NCBI RefSeq assembly: GCF_010015475.1
Contig: NZ_SSNI01000007.1
Location: 1 to 64,000 of the forward strand
Source: Pontibacter pamirensis
GTDB lineage: Bacteria; Bacteroidota; Bacteroidia; Cytophagales; Hymenobacteraceae
Direction of reading: 5' to 3'
Length of the DNA stretch: 64,000 nucleotides
Positions 35,401 to 42,376 of this stretch are shown piece by piece. The notes beneath the pieces were generated by a model. That model was not told the DNA's origin. It did not search any database and was given only the letters and a program-made list of their open reading frames with translations. The position numbers and the translations under genes were made by a program. How positions within the stretch are numbered: position 1 is the stretch's first letter; each line of letters begins with the position of its first letter.

Positions 35401-35519
35401 TCTCCGCTAAAATAATGGTAAACGCCCAACAGCAGGGCCAGCGCACCCAAAAGGAGTAAAAAAAGATAGGGATACCTTATAGTAGTATCCCAACCTTCCC
35501 AAAACTTAATTTTATTCAT
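32481..35519 (-). CDS. Polytopic membrane protein with large TPR domain
   Basis: A 1012-residue protein. The first 430 residues hold about eleven membrane helices (starting with YPYLFLLLLGALALLLGVYHYF; the last is FSLFSFFLMSLIACVILVM). The rest is a long array of TPR-like helical pairs (YNYLGDLYSASGNDILAQRFYEESDLYDANN, IYNNLALLYSQTSVQDSTEYYFDMA, RIAEEKGRTEEAATRYEQAL). With an odd number of helices and a cytoplasmic N-terminus the TPR part would face the periplasm; this is inference. No named family was recognised. It lies directly upstream of an ABC ATPase gene and downstream of gatC, on the same strand. Confidence 0.82.
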   Translation of the reverse strand: MNKIKFWEGWDTTIRYPYLFLLLLGALALLLGVYHYFSGESLAFGWDKITDLQIVPVPVHEVTRLLEPFTLSADGYLLFEQYDVALPTINTVAATLMLGILALCVAFYTAAISTMKQLPYFGSILLLMLFLATFNFDVLGAFGNASSQLLLIAIALLAISSYAFQAFWKGVNFSLRLLAMLFVVLLIGLLTYRGGEFPAELVTLHLVNYSTIGTLVATVLFILWVAYENINALLWINTQAKTPERRFSMWQFILVSVLYLLNLVLLYLRHVGYLQLDLFYINGYFILLLSAVAGFWGMRQREQYYKPLFLFRPTGAVLYLVFATIAFLSIGYAFATANDPLTVFYHDMIVYTHLAFGIGFFLYIMINFGRLIEQRLPVYKVVYQPKSFSLFSFFLMSLIACVILVMRTQYRSYFHVQAGYYNYLGDLYSASGNDILAQRFYEESDLYDANNVKANYSLAAMHRQDAQVNNEILRLKDALEKRPNPKIYVRLANLYDEKQFFFEKLYVLQQGAERFPESGEIYNNLALLYSQTSVQDSTEYYFDMAQEYNSDNDFVRSNRLAYYTRQAMLDPAKVVLEESRKGKAKSLRSNMAALRQLLGRDPQNEDTFMPDSIQAVEDFTLFYNQTISRLNKGDTTRLEAIDNYLASPANQLFHEDLLYLKGLVHHYNGLPREGRRVVENLALQSERRSGYYYNALGQWMLEEENYRAAAAYFKQAKDLGYTQAYLSQGYALALANQPEAATAALEEVAFTENEAAVAVAQDLAEVLQQDVKTIVTEVPDKDKVQYLLTRLPQLSLEEVNILVQAVEEKDLKRRAMIARIDYLIGRKDWRAAYEAIKETAPRLQPEGELRSALNLQQLKVWLYAGNYDAVLNRMDKLYLTDRDKRQRLYFRARIAEEKGRTEEAATRYEQALKMLLYDEEVVLAAANFFDRYKPEGETAYNILLSGITYNPYAAELYKAYALESLDQGLYTYAEQAQETLQNLLPSSEYSTFIKKLNQKRQEVETRADNWQL

Positions 35520-35534
35520 ATGTAGGTTAGCAGA

Positions 35535-35822
35535 CTACTCCAGTACTTTCGGAACCCGGAAGTAATCAGAGTCTTTTTTAGGGGCATTTAACAGCGCCTC
35601 TTCATGTGTAACAGTATTTCTGGCAGCATCCTCGCGCAGCACGTTCACCTCTTCCGACATGTGCGTTAAAGGCTCCACGTTCTCTGTGTCCAGCTCGCGC
35701 AGCTTGTCCATCCAGTTCAGGATCTTGTTCAGGTCCTGCAGCATTTCCTGCTCTTTCTCTTCGTTGAACTCAAGCCTCGCTAAGTGTGCTAATTTTTTTA
35801 TAGTCTGAATATCCGTTGACAT
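35535..35822 (-). CDS. gatC: Aspartyl/glutamyl-tRNA amidotransferase subunit C
   Basis: GatC (95 residues) is the small chaperone subunit of the GatCAB amidotransferase that converts Glu-tRNA-Gln and Asp-tRNA-Asn to their amide forms. The family pattern is clear: IKKLAHLARLEFNEEKEQEMLQDLNKILNWMDKLRELDTENVEPLTH, then LREDAARN and the C-terminal FRVPKVLE. gatA and gatB are not in the window, which is usual in this phylum. Its first 53 bases overlap the end of the acyltransferase gene in another frame, so translation of the two is likely coupled. Confidence 0.96.
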   Translation of the reverse strand: MSTDIQTIKKLAHLARLEFNEEKEQEMLQDLNKILNWMDKLRELDTENVEPLTHMSEEVNVLREDAARNTVTHEEALLNAPKKDSDYFRVPKVLE

Positions 35823-36570
35823 ATATCTTCTTGTGTTTCGTTATCTCTGTCTGAATGATGTTAAATACCCGTGCCTTTAACTCCGGCAGGTCCTGTAAGG
35901 TCATGCCTTTTGTCTGGATTGGCTCGTGCACCACTATTTTAAGCGGATGCCAGCGTACTTTCAGTTTGCCTTCTAAGTCTGGCAGAAAGTGCTGGTTGTA
36001 GGGCATCGTTACAGGCACCACTGGCAATTGCCTTTCGATAGCCAGCTTAAAAGGCCCGTCCTTAAACTCCATCAGCTTCTCGCCGGCAGTTTTCGGTATG
36101 GTTCCTTCCGGAAAAATGGCCAGGCTGCGCCCCTGCTCCAGCGTTCTCACAGACTTGATGTAACTCCGGGCACTGCTTACCGGGTTTCTCCGGTCTACCG
36201 TAATATAAAGTGTTCCATATACCTTCCCCCAAAGCGGCACCTTTGCCAGGGAGCTTTTACCTACAAAGTTAAGAAACCCGGGGATGGTATGCAGCATCAT
36301 CGGGATATCGAGGTAAGAACTGTGGTTAGGCGTGAAGATGTACTGCTGCTTCGGGTTAAGCTTCGCCCGGCGATCTACTATAAGCGGAGCCAGAAACATG
36401 CGCAGGAAAACAGTAGACCAGCCACGGTTTATATTATGCACGTGGCGCCACCACTTCTCCTTCCGGAGCAGGAAAGCCTGGAGCGGATAGGATACCACAA
36501 ACGGCAGTACAAACCAGGTGACGCACCAGGTAGTGTAGATTCGATGTGATACGTATTTAATGGCTTTCAT
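35770..36570 (-). CDS. plsC: 1-acyl-sn-glycerol-3-phosphate acyltransferase
   Basis: A 266-residue membrane-associated acyltransferase that makes phosphatidic acid from lysophosphatidic acid. The catalytic HX4D motif is NHSSYLD (H83, D88), the glycerophosphate-binding motif is FPEGT (153-157), and FVGKSSLAKVPLWG (102-115) is the third family block. An N-terminal hydrophobic segment (about 12-35) anchors it. The preferred ATG is at 36570; another lies 18 bases upstream, but it would overlap a TACATTTG promoter-like word at 36576-36583. The 3' end overlaps gatC by 53 bases. Confidence 0.92.
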   Translation of the reverse strand: MKAIKYVSHRIYTTWCVTWFVLPFVVSYPLQAFLLRKEKWWRHVHNINRGWSTVFLRMFLAPLIVDRRAKLNPKQQYIFTPNHSSYLDIPMMLHTIPGFLNFVGKSSLAKVPLWGKVYGTLYITVDRRNPVSSARSYIKSVRTLEQGRSLAIFPEGTIPKTAGEKLMEFKDGPFKLAIERQLPVVPVTMPYNQHFLPDLEGKLKVRWHPLKIVVHEPIQTKGMTLQDLPELKARVFNIIQTEITKHKKIYVNGYSDYKKISTLSEA

Positions 36571-36671
36571 ACATCCAAATGTAAGCATTATCCCTAATTG
36601 TACAAATCGGCCAAGCAGCCTGCCACACAGGGCACAGTCCTAACGACAAAGCTGCGCTGGTGGTATACCCG

Positions 36672-37229
36672 TTACCCTGGTTGCTGCAGGAGCAATGCCG
36701 CCTTCAGAATACCTGCCACGCTAATGGCATCTGTTATCTCGTTGTTCATGGCCATGCGCACCGCCTCCTGAAAAGGTAACCGTTTTATGTGCAGTTCCTC
36801 TGTCTCTTCAAATGCTGTTTCGCCTGCTGTTAGTTCCTGGGCCAGGAAAACAAATCCTTCTTCGTTGGTAACAGAGTTAGACGTGTGCAGCCGCATCATG
36901 TTTGTCCACTTAGCAGCCGTATAGCCCGTCTCCTCCTGCAACTCCCGCTTCGCCGACTCTAAAATATCGTTTTCCAGCAGGCCGCCACCCATCGGTATCT
37001 CCCAGGAATACTCGTTCAAAGCATAGCGGTACTGCCCTACCAGGTAAGTATACCCATCATCATCTATCGGAATGATACCAATGGCTTTGTTTTTCATGCT
37101 CACTACACCGTAGATGCCTTGTCCGCCTTTTGGGTTCAACACCTGGTCTTCACGCACTTTTATCCAGGGGTTTTCATAGACTTCCTTTGAGGACAGGGTT
37201 GTCCAGGGGTTGTGTTGTTCGTCGATCAT
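36672..37229 (-). CDS. Nudix hydrolase, ADP-ribose pyrophosphatase-like
   Basis: A 185-residue Nudix enzyme of the NudF/ADP-sugar pyrophosphatase type. The Nudix box runs GGLLENDILESAKREL then QEETGY, with the catalytic REL-EE core intact. The Glu that normally ends the GX5E part is Asn here, though a Glu lies one position before. Upstream strands YLVGQYRYALNEYSWEIPMGG are typical of ADP-ribose pyrophosphatases, and a C-terminal helix follows. The start at 37229 is supported by a TATATTTG promoter box 20 bases upstream, and excludes an in-frame extension to 37283. The substrate is inferred from similarity only. Confidence 0.92.
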   Translation of the reverse strand: MIDEQHNPWTTLSSKEVYENPWIKVREDQVLNPKGGQGIYGVVSMKNKAIGIIPIDDDGYTYLVGQYRYALNEYSWEIPMGGGLLENDILESAKRELQEETGYTAAKWTNMMRLHTSNSVTNEEGFVFLAQELTAGETAFEETEELHIKRLPFQEAVRMAMNNEITDAISVAGILKAALLLQQPG

Positions 37230-37249
37230 AGCGGTTGTTCTTTGTGCAG

Positions 37250-37257
37250 CAAATATA
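37250..37257 (-). promoter_or_regulatory. -7 box of the Nudix gene
   Basis: On the minus strand this reads TATATTTG (TAnnTTTG), 20 bases before the ATG at 37229. A TTG at 37281-37283 (minus) is a possible -33 element, 23 bases upstream. Confidence 0.6.
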
Positions 37258-37321
37258 GTTGAATTGTTCTTTAGGCTTGTCAAGTTCTCCTGCTGAAGGA
37301 GCTATGAAAATTTGCTATAAA

Positions 37322-37764
37322 TGTTCTGTCTAAGCTGCCGTACTGGCAGTTCATCCAGCGACTCATGAGCGGCCTTTTCCATAGCTCGCCACATGCGCTC
37401 CACTCCCGCGAGGGCGCGTTTTCCCGTTCGGCGCTGTGTACATTTCCTGCCTAGCGGCTGCCACTAGCGTGGCACCGGAAATCTACAAGGCGCCTCTCAG
37501 GAAAACTGGAAAGGCTTTTTCTTCGAATTATAAAAGCCAGCACGGAGTGAAGGTGTTTCCAGTCTTTGGGTTGAGCGCCTGGGGGAAGGGGCCCTCTATT
37601 TGGAGATTTTTGGTGCCGCTCACGCGGCAGCGCCTTGGCGCCAAAAACTACCAGCGCGCTGCCCGAAGACGAGGCCTCTCGGCCTTGAGAGTTCAGAGAG
37701 ACACAATGCAACTGTAGGTGAGCTGCCGCTGGATGAACAGTAACAACGGCAGCTTAGACAAACA
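37322..37764. repeat. Structured element bounded by roughly 39-bp inverted repeats
   Basis: The left end (37322-37360) contains GTCTAAGCTGCCG and CAGTTCATCCAGCG. The right end (37727-37764) has their complements, CGCTGGATGAACAG and CGGCAGCTTAGAC, with a few mismatches between. The interior is GC-rich and full of hairpins: TTTTTGGTGCC (37607-37617) with GGCGCCAAAAA (37637-37647), a nested GCCGC-4nt-GCGGC (37615-37628), and CGAG-GCCT-CTCG (37670-37681). Open frames run through it on both strands (37436-37717 and 37451-37711) but look like by-products of composition. It resembles a MITE or a structured repeat, possibly transcribed. No transposase is present. Confidence 0.75.
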
Positions 37765-37790
37765 ATCTCAACTTGAACAAACTGCATCAT

Positions 37791-37827
37791 AAAAAAGCCA
37801 CCCCATCATTAGACGGAGCGGCTTTTT
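37791..37827. terminator. Terminator of the M13 peptidase gene
   Basis: The arms AAAAAAGCC (37791-37799) and GGCTTTTT (37820-37827), with partial pairing inside, lie 24 bases after the M13 peptidase stop codon. A T-run follows on the minus strand. Confidence 0.7.
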
Positions 37828-37851
37828 ACTGTTTATAAACTGCAACAGATA

Positions 37852-39909
37852 TTACCAGAGTCTGATTCTTTCTTCCGGCGCTTTGTAAAGCTTATCACCC
37901 GGCTGCACATTGAATGCTTCGTACCAGGCATCCATGTTTACGGGCGCACCAATCGTCCTGTACTGCCCTGGTGAATGCGGGTCCGTGATAATTTGCTGTG
38001 CCGCTGCTTCAGGAAGGATGTTACCTCTCCAAACCTGTGCCCACGACAGGAAGAAACGCTGATCAGGTGTAAAACCGTCAATCAATTCGTTAGACTTTCC
38101 TTGCTCTGTCATTTTAAAGGCTTCGTAAGCAGCACTCAATCCGCCTAAGTCACCAATGTTCTCACCCAGCGTCAGTTTACCGTTTACGTGGATAGTGTCC
38201 AGCACTGTGTAGGCATCATATTGCTCCTGCAGCGCCTTGGCTTTCTCTTCAAATCTGGCGCGGTCTTCTTCTGTCCACCAGTTGCGCAGCGTACCATCTT
38301 TGTCGTACTGGCTGCCGGAGTCGTCGAAGCCGTGCGAAATCTCGTGTCCGATTACAGCACCAATACCGCCGTAGTTCACTGCATCATCCGCATTTGGGTC
38401 GAAGAAAGGGAACTGCAGAATACCTGCCGGGAACACGATCTCGTTCATCACCGGGCTATAGTAAGCGTTAACAGTCGGAGCTGTCATACCCCATTTGGTT
38501 CTGTCCACAGGCTTGCCTAGCTGGCTTACCATGTCGTCATAGCCCCACTGGCCGGCATTGCGCACGTTCTGGAAGAAGGTTTTGCGGTTAACCTCCAGGC
38601 CATCATACGCCTTCCAGTTGTCAGGATAACCCACTTTTGGAGTAAAGGCGTGTAGTTTGGCCAGCGCTTTCTCTTTTGTGGTGGCTGTCATCCAATCCAA
38701 GTTGTTGATCCGGATTTCGTAGGCCTTGATCAGGTTACTGATCAATTCTTCCATTCTGGCTTTTGCCTCCGGCTTGAAGTGCTTCTTCACATACAGCTGC
38801 CCCAGCAGGTCACCAATGGTACCGTCTGTCAGGGATGACATACGCTGCCAACGTGGCGTCTGCACTTTCTGCCCGCTCAGTGCCTGTGAATAAGCAAAGT
38901 TGGCATCCACAAACGGCGTGCTCAGGTATGGAGCAGCTGATTTCAGCACGTTCCACTGCAGGTACTTCTGCCAATCTGTAACAGGTGTCGCTTTTACCAA
39001 ACCGTCGAGTTCGTTAAAGAAAGCAGGGTTATTTACCAGGATGGTATCCTCGCCTGTTACCTTCATCTTTGCCATCATCGTCTTCCAGTCGATGTTCGGC
39101 GTGGTTTTGCTGAAATCAGAAACGGAGAATTTATTGTAAGTTTTGTACGGGTCGCGCATCTCTACACGAGCCATTTGTGCTTCGGCCATTTTCTTCTCGA
39201 GGTTGAAGATGGTCTCTGCGTTTTGCTGTGCTTTTGCCTGCGGAACACCTGTCAGTGTAAAGAGGGTCGTGATATATTGTTTGTACGCTTCCTGAATTTT
39301 CTTGCTGCGTGCATCATCTTTCAGGTAGTAGTCACGATCCGGCAACGTTGTACCGCCCTGGCTCAACTGCGGAACCATATTGTTGACATCTTTGCGGTCC
39401 TGGCCCACATAAAAGCCAAACATAGGAGAGCCTGCGCCCGATGTTCTCAGGTAAGCCACCTCGTTTAGTACAGCTTTTTTATCTTTCACTGCCCCTACTC
39501 TTTTCAGGTCTTTCTTAATTGGGGTATAACCAAGCTTGTCGATAGTCACGCTATCCATGGCAGCGGCGTAAAAATCGCCCACACGCTTTTCAACTGATCC
39601 CAATGCAGCATTTTTATTTGCAGCAGATTCGTTAAGGATATCCTGCACCGCTTTAATGTTAAAATCGCGCAGCAGGTTAAAGCTTCCCCAGCGGGTTTCT
39701 TTCGCCGGTACCGGGTTATTTTTAAGCCATGTACCACTCGCGTAGGTATAAAAATCATCGCCCGGCTTTACCGACACGTCCATGTTCGACTTATCGATGA
39801 ATTGCTTTTGTGTAGCTGTAGCGTTGGTTTGCTGGGCAGTTGCTTCTACGCCATAAAGGGTAGAAGCACCAAAAAGTAGTAGTGTAAGATTTTTTTTCCA
39901 GTTCGACAT
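37852..39909 (-). CDS. M13 family metallopeptidase (neprilysin-like)
   Basis: A 685-residue exported zinc endopeptidase. The signal peptide is at about 1-26 (ending in VEATAQQ). The zinc site is HEISH (522-526) with the third ligand in ENIGDLGG (583-590, E583 and D587), and the substrate-binding NAYYSP motif is at 481-486. The N-terminal helical lobe (MDVSVKPGDDFYTYASGTWLKNNPVPA) is the M13_N domain. The C-terminus ends in EERIRLW, close to the invariant CRVW of the family but without Cys. It is probably periplasmic or surface-bound and digests peptides. It stands alone, and a TTG extends the frame by only three codons. Confidence 0.95.
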   Translation of the reverse strand: MSNWKKNLTLLLFGASTLYGVEATAQQTNATATQKQFIDKSNMDVSVKPGDDFYTYASGTWLKNNPVPAKETRWGSFNLLRDFNIKAVQDILNESAANKNAALGSVEKRVGDFYAAAMDSVTIDKLGYTPIKKDLKRVGAVKDKKAVLNEVAYLRTSGAGSPMFGFYVGQDRKDVNNMVPQLSQGGTTLPDRDYYLKDDARSKKIQEAYKQYITTLFTLTGVPQAKAQQNAETIFNLEKKMAEAQMARVEMRDPYKTYNKFSVSDFSKTTPNIDWKTMMAKMKVTGEDTILVNNPAFFNELDGLVKATPVTDWQKYLQWNVLKSAAPYLSTPFVDANFAYSQALSGQKVQTPRWQRMSSLTDGTIGDLLGQLYVKKHFKPEAKARMEELISNLIKAYEIRINNLDWMTATTKEKALAKLHAFTPKVGYPDNWKAYDGLEVNRKTFFQNVRNAGQWGYDDMVSQLGKPVDRTKWGMTAPTVNAYYSPVMNEIVFPAGILQFPFFDPNADDAVNYGGIGAVIGHEISHGFDDSGSQYDKDGTLRNWWTEEDRARFEEKAKALQEQYDAYTVLDTIHVNGKLTLGENIGDLGGLSAAYEAFKMTEQGKSNELIDGFTPDQRFFLSWAQVWRGNILPEAAAQQIITDPHSPGQYRTIGAPVNMDAWYEAFNVQPGDKLYKAPEERIRLW

Positions 39910-40383
39910 ATTTGTCAATGAAGGTTGTTTTGTGTTAGATTAGATAATTATTTAGTCTGTGAGTTTACCTGTTCGTCCTATTCGTGTGGTTCACCCAAAC
40001 AATATTTTGCCTCTAAAAGTAATGCTTTATGCTTAATATTTCGTTGCAAATCTTAATGACGGTGCTATTATGGATCGTGAGAATTGGGCACCAGATGCTG
40101 CATGTTTCAAATATTGATCCAAAAATAGATAAGACAATGTGATAACATGCAGATGATGCCATTAAATAAAGTGAAGCGGCATATTAGAACGCCTCCTAAA
40201 CAGCAAATATGCGCTAACAGTTCTATACAGGTGCCTTTTTTACTCAGGAAGCTACTGTTCGCACACAATGTACAACCAGGTAGTCTGCGGAAACCGATTC
40301 AGTTTGAAAATCAATTCCAGGCAGCAAATATTTAGCCTTAACCGGACATACAAGCTGGATCAATTGTATTGAAAATGAAGACT
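39910..40383. other. Non-coding region upstream of M13 peptidase
   Basis: This stretch of 474 bp lies between two minus-strand genes. It is A/T-rich and has no recognisable gene; the frame at 40147-40335 has no family features or ribosome site. No TAnnTTTG box was found for the peptidase, and no strong terminator for the methyltransferase. Confidence 0.45.
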
Positions 40384-41106
40384 TTATCTGATGCCGCCAA
40401 ATGCTGCAAAGCAACTGTTTTTGTGCAATATTTCCACATGCCTGAACCCGACCTCTTTCAACAGATCAAGCTGGAACGTTAAAGGCCGGGGACTGTCCTC
40501 TTTGTCTATGTAACTGAGAACTTTATCCCTGTAATCGGCCCCTCCTATACTTGCCAGATAGGCGCTATATTTATCCTGAAACAGCGCATTTACTTCATCT
40601 GAACTATGCGTGATCAGGTCGGATATCCAAAAGCTACCGCCTTCTATCAGTGCATTGTATATCTTTGTGAAGGCAAGCCTCCAGTCATCCTCACCTCTCA
40701 GATGGTGTAAGACTGCACCAGCAAGAATGATGTCATAGTGGCCTGGAGCCAGTGCAACCGCTCTTATGTCTCCTTGTATAGCATTTATATGCCCGCTTGT
40801 CGTTTCCTGGATTCTGCTATAGGCTTTGTCAAGCATTGGTTTTGACAAATCAACCAACGTACAGTTAAGGCCCGGAAGCTTTGTCAGCATCTTTAGCGTG
40901 TAATTACCTGCCCCGCATCCAATATCGAGAAGATTGACAGCCTTTGGGTTCACCGCTTTAGCAGCATCCGTTATGAACTCAAGAGAAATGGGAGCGTCAA
41001 TGGTTGATTGCTGTCCTGTTTCCAAGTTAGAAAACCTATCCACATCGTTGTCAAACCGCTGTCTTATTTCCTCATTTGTCGATTTGTTTCTGAAATTAGC
41101 ATCCAT
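40384..41106 (-). CDS. Class I SAM-dependent methyltransferase
   Basis: A 240-residue Rossmann-fold methyltransferase. Motif I is NLLDIGCGAGNYTLKML (about 75-91), motif II has LVDLSKPMLDKA (the acidic residue that binds the SAM ribose), then IQGDIRAV and the motif IV region GHYDIILAGAVLHHL. The N-terminus (FRNKSTNEEIRQRFDNDVDRFSNLETGQ) resembles small-molecule methyltransferases of the tRNA-cmo5U synthase CmoA type, but this is only weak similarity. The substrate is unknown. A GTG three codons upstream is possible; the ATG at 41106 is preferred. No operon partners. Confidence 0.88.
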   Translation of the reverse strand: MDANFRNKSTNEEIRQRFDNDVDRFSNLETGQQSTIDAPISLEFITDAAKAVNPKAVNLLDIGCGAGNYTLKMLTKLPGLNCTLVDLSKPMLDKAYSRIQETTSGHINAIQGDIRAVALAPGHYDIILAGAVLHHLRGEDDWRLAFTKIYNALIEGGSFWISDLITHSSDEVNALFQDKYSAYLASIGGADYRDKVLSYIDKEDSPRPLTFQLDLLKEVGFRHVEILHKNSCFAAFGGIR

Positions 41107-41569
41107 AGCTACCACTGCTTTATTTGTTTTTTCTTCTAATACAACTGATGGAGGAAATCATACTCAGAACGACTTCCTATACCCAATAGCAGGCTCATCT
41201 TGCAGCGCTAAACCGCTGGCAATCAATAATATTTTATCAAAAATACAGATTAAAATTAGGTTTTTTCATAAATTTTCCGTATATTACAAAATACCGAGGA
41301 AATCGTCAGCATTTCACATTTTAGGAAGCCCGGACCAGTAATACAAAGGCTTCTGTCGCTATACAGAATATGGAACAGCTATAATGCTGTTACCCTCAAG
41401 CAGGCCTCATTTATGAAGCTTAATTAAGGAAAGCCAAGCAAACTACCCTAAGCCTACACCACCATCTGTTCAGATGCGCCTGTTTGTGACCAGTTTGCCC
41501 AGTTCCATTATTTGTCTGACAGTGCTCTTCGGCTGTTTTAAATTTATTCATCTAAAATTACTTATACTT
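41107..41569. other. Divergent non-coding region
   Basis: This is 463 bp between the methyltransferase and a small plus-strand gene. A minus-strand TATTTTTG box lies at 41238-41245, 132 bases upstream of the methyltransferase start. The rest is A/T-rich with no gene seen. Confidence 0.4.
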
Positions 41570-41968
41570 ATGCTATACACACGAAAGAACACATCAGAGG
41601 AGTACAATGCACTTGCCGAACAGGTTATCAACTATGCAGTAAAATCAGGTTACAAGGATATCAAAGCTGACTTTACAGGGTATGACAGCCCGGCATCCTT
41701 AACTATGGTAAATCAGGAGCTTGTATTAACGCCTGATTTCACAGCTAAGCGCGGCGATAATAAATACTACTTTGAGCTTGTAGTGAAAAACGGGAATGAG
41801 GATGACAAGCGTATGTTGGTAAGCAAATGGAAAGCGTTGGAGTCTATCGCCAAAATGAAAGGCGGCGATCTGCGATTGTTCGTGCCCCATGGCAGCTTTA
41901 AGTATGCGACCGAGTTGATGCAAGACCATGGCATTGAGGCGAAATTAACAAAGATGAACAAACTGTAA
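41570..41968 (+). CDS. Small conserved protein of unknown function
   Basis: A 132-residue soluble protein from the ATG at 41570 (MLYTRKNTSEEY). The frame extends 32 codons upstream, but that part is hydrophobic and unlike the rest. The middle reads TPDFTAKRGDNKYYFELVVKNG and the end is GGDLRLFVPHGSFKYATELM. An acidic PD followed by a FELVVK strand recalls PD-(D/E)XK nuclease-like folds, but the spacing E-x3-K is not the usual E-x-K, so catalysis is doubtful. It is alone between two long non-coding stretches, with its own terminator. Confidence 0.65.
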   Translation: MLYTRKNTSEEYNALAEQVINYAVKSGYKDIKADFTGYDSPASLTMVNQELVLTPDFTAKRGDNKYYFELVVKNGNEDDKRMLVSKWKALESIAKMKGGDLRLFVPHGSFKYATELMQDHGIEAKLTKMNKL

Positions 41969-42018
41969 GATTACAGCTCAAACATATACTTCAGCATTAT
42001 GTAACTGAATGTTGAGGC

Positions 42019-42054
42019 AAAAAGAGGAAGTGCAGTTCTGCACTTCCTCTTTTT
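42019..42054. terminator. Strong terminator after the small gene at 41570
   Basis: A perfect 17-bp stem (42019-42035 and 42038-42054), core AGAGGAAGTGCAG, ending in a T-run on the plus strand, 51 bases after the stop codon. Confidence 0.9.
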
Positions 42055-42376
42055 GTTTTGTCGCACCAGATAACCCAGAAGGCTAACTGCATGGTGCCGA
42101 GGCATAAGGCAGTAAGGTTGCTCACCTGTCTCCGGCGGTAAGCCTAAGGAACCGACTATGTTTTATATCCTGGCTTGACGAGTTGGAAATTGCATACCGG
42201 CTGCCACAGATTGCCTGGTGCAGGCAATCATTTTCATCCAGAGATGTCTTTTTCGTTCTTGCCATTTCGGCAATACCGCATTTCATAGTTGTTTCATTAA
42301 CCTATACCTACTCAAACTGTTTCCGTAGACCTGTCCGCCGCGTGCCCAACAAAGTCTTAGTTTGTTATGAGAAGTT
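42055..42376. other. Non-coding region with one palindrome
   Basis: No gene was recognised. A 9-bp perfect hairpin, GATTGCCTG-3nt-CAGGCAATC, lies at 42209-42229. Open frames here run into the 3' end of the GH130-type gene in another frame and show no family features. The stretch may be decayed sequence. Confidence 0.4.

Noticed and set aside
37436..37717. Open frames on both strands inside the structured element
   Set aside because: They overlap each other and follow the GC-rich hairpins; no domain or ribosome site. Treated as by-products of the repeat.
40147..40335. 62-codon plus-strand frame
   Set aside because: No recognisable features and A/T-rich context; not supported as a gene.
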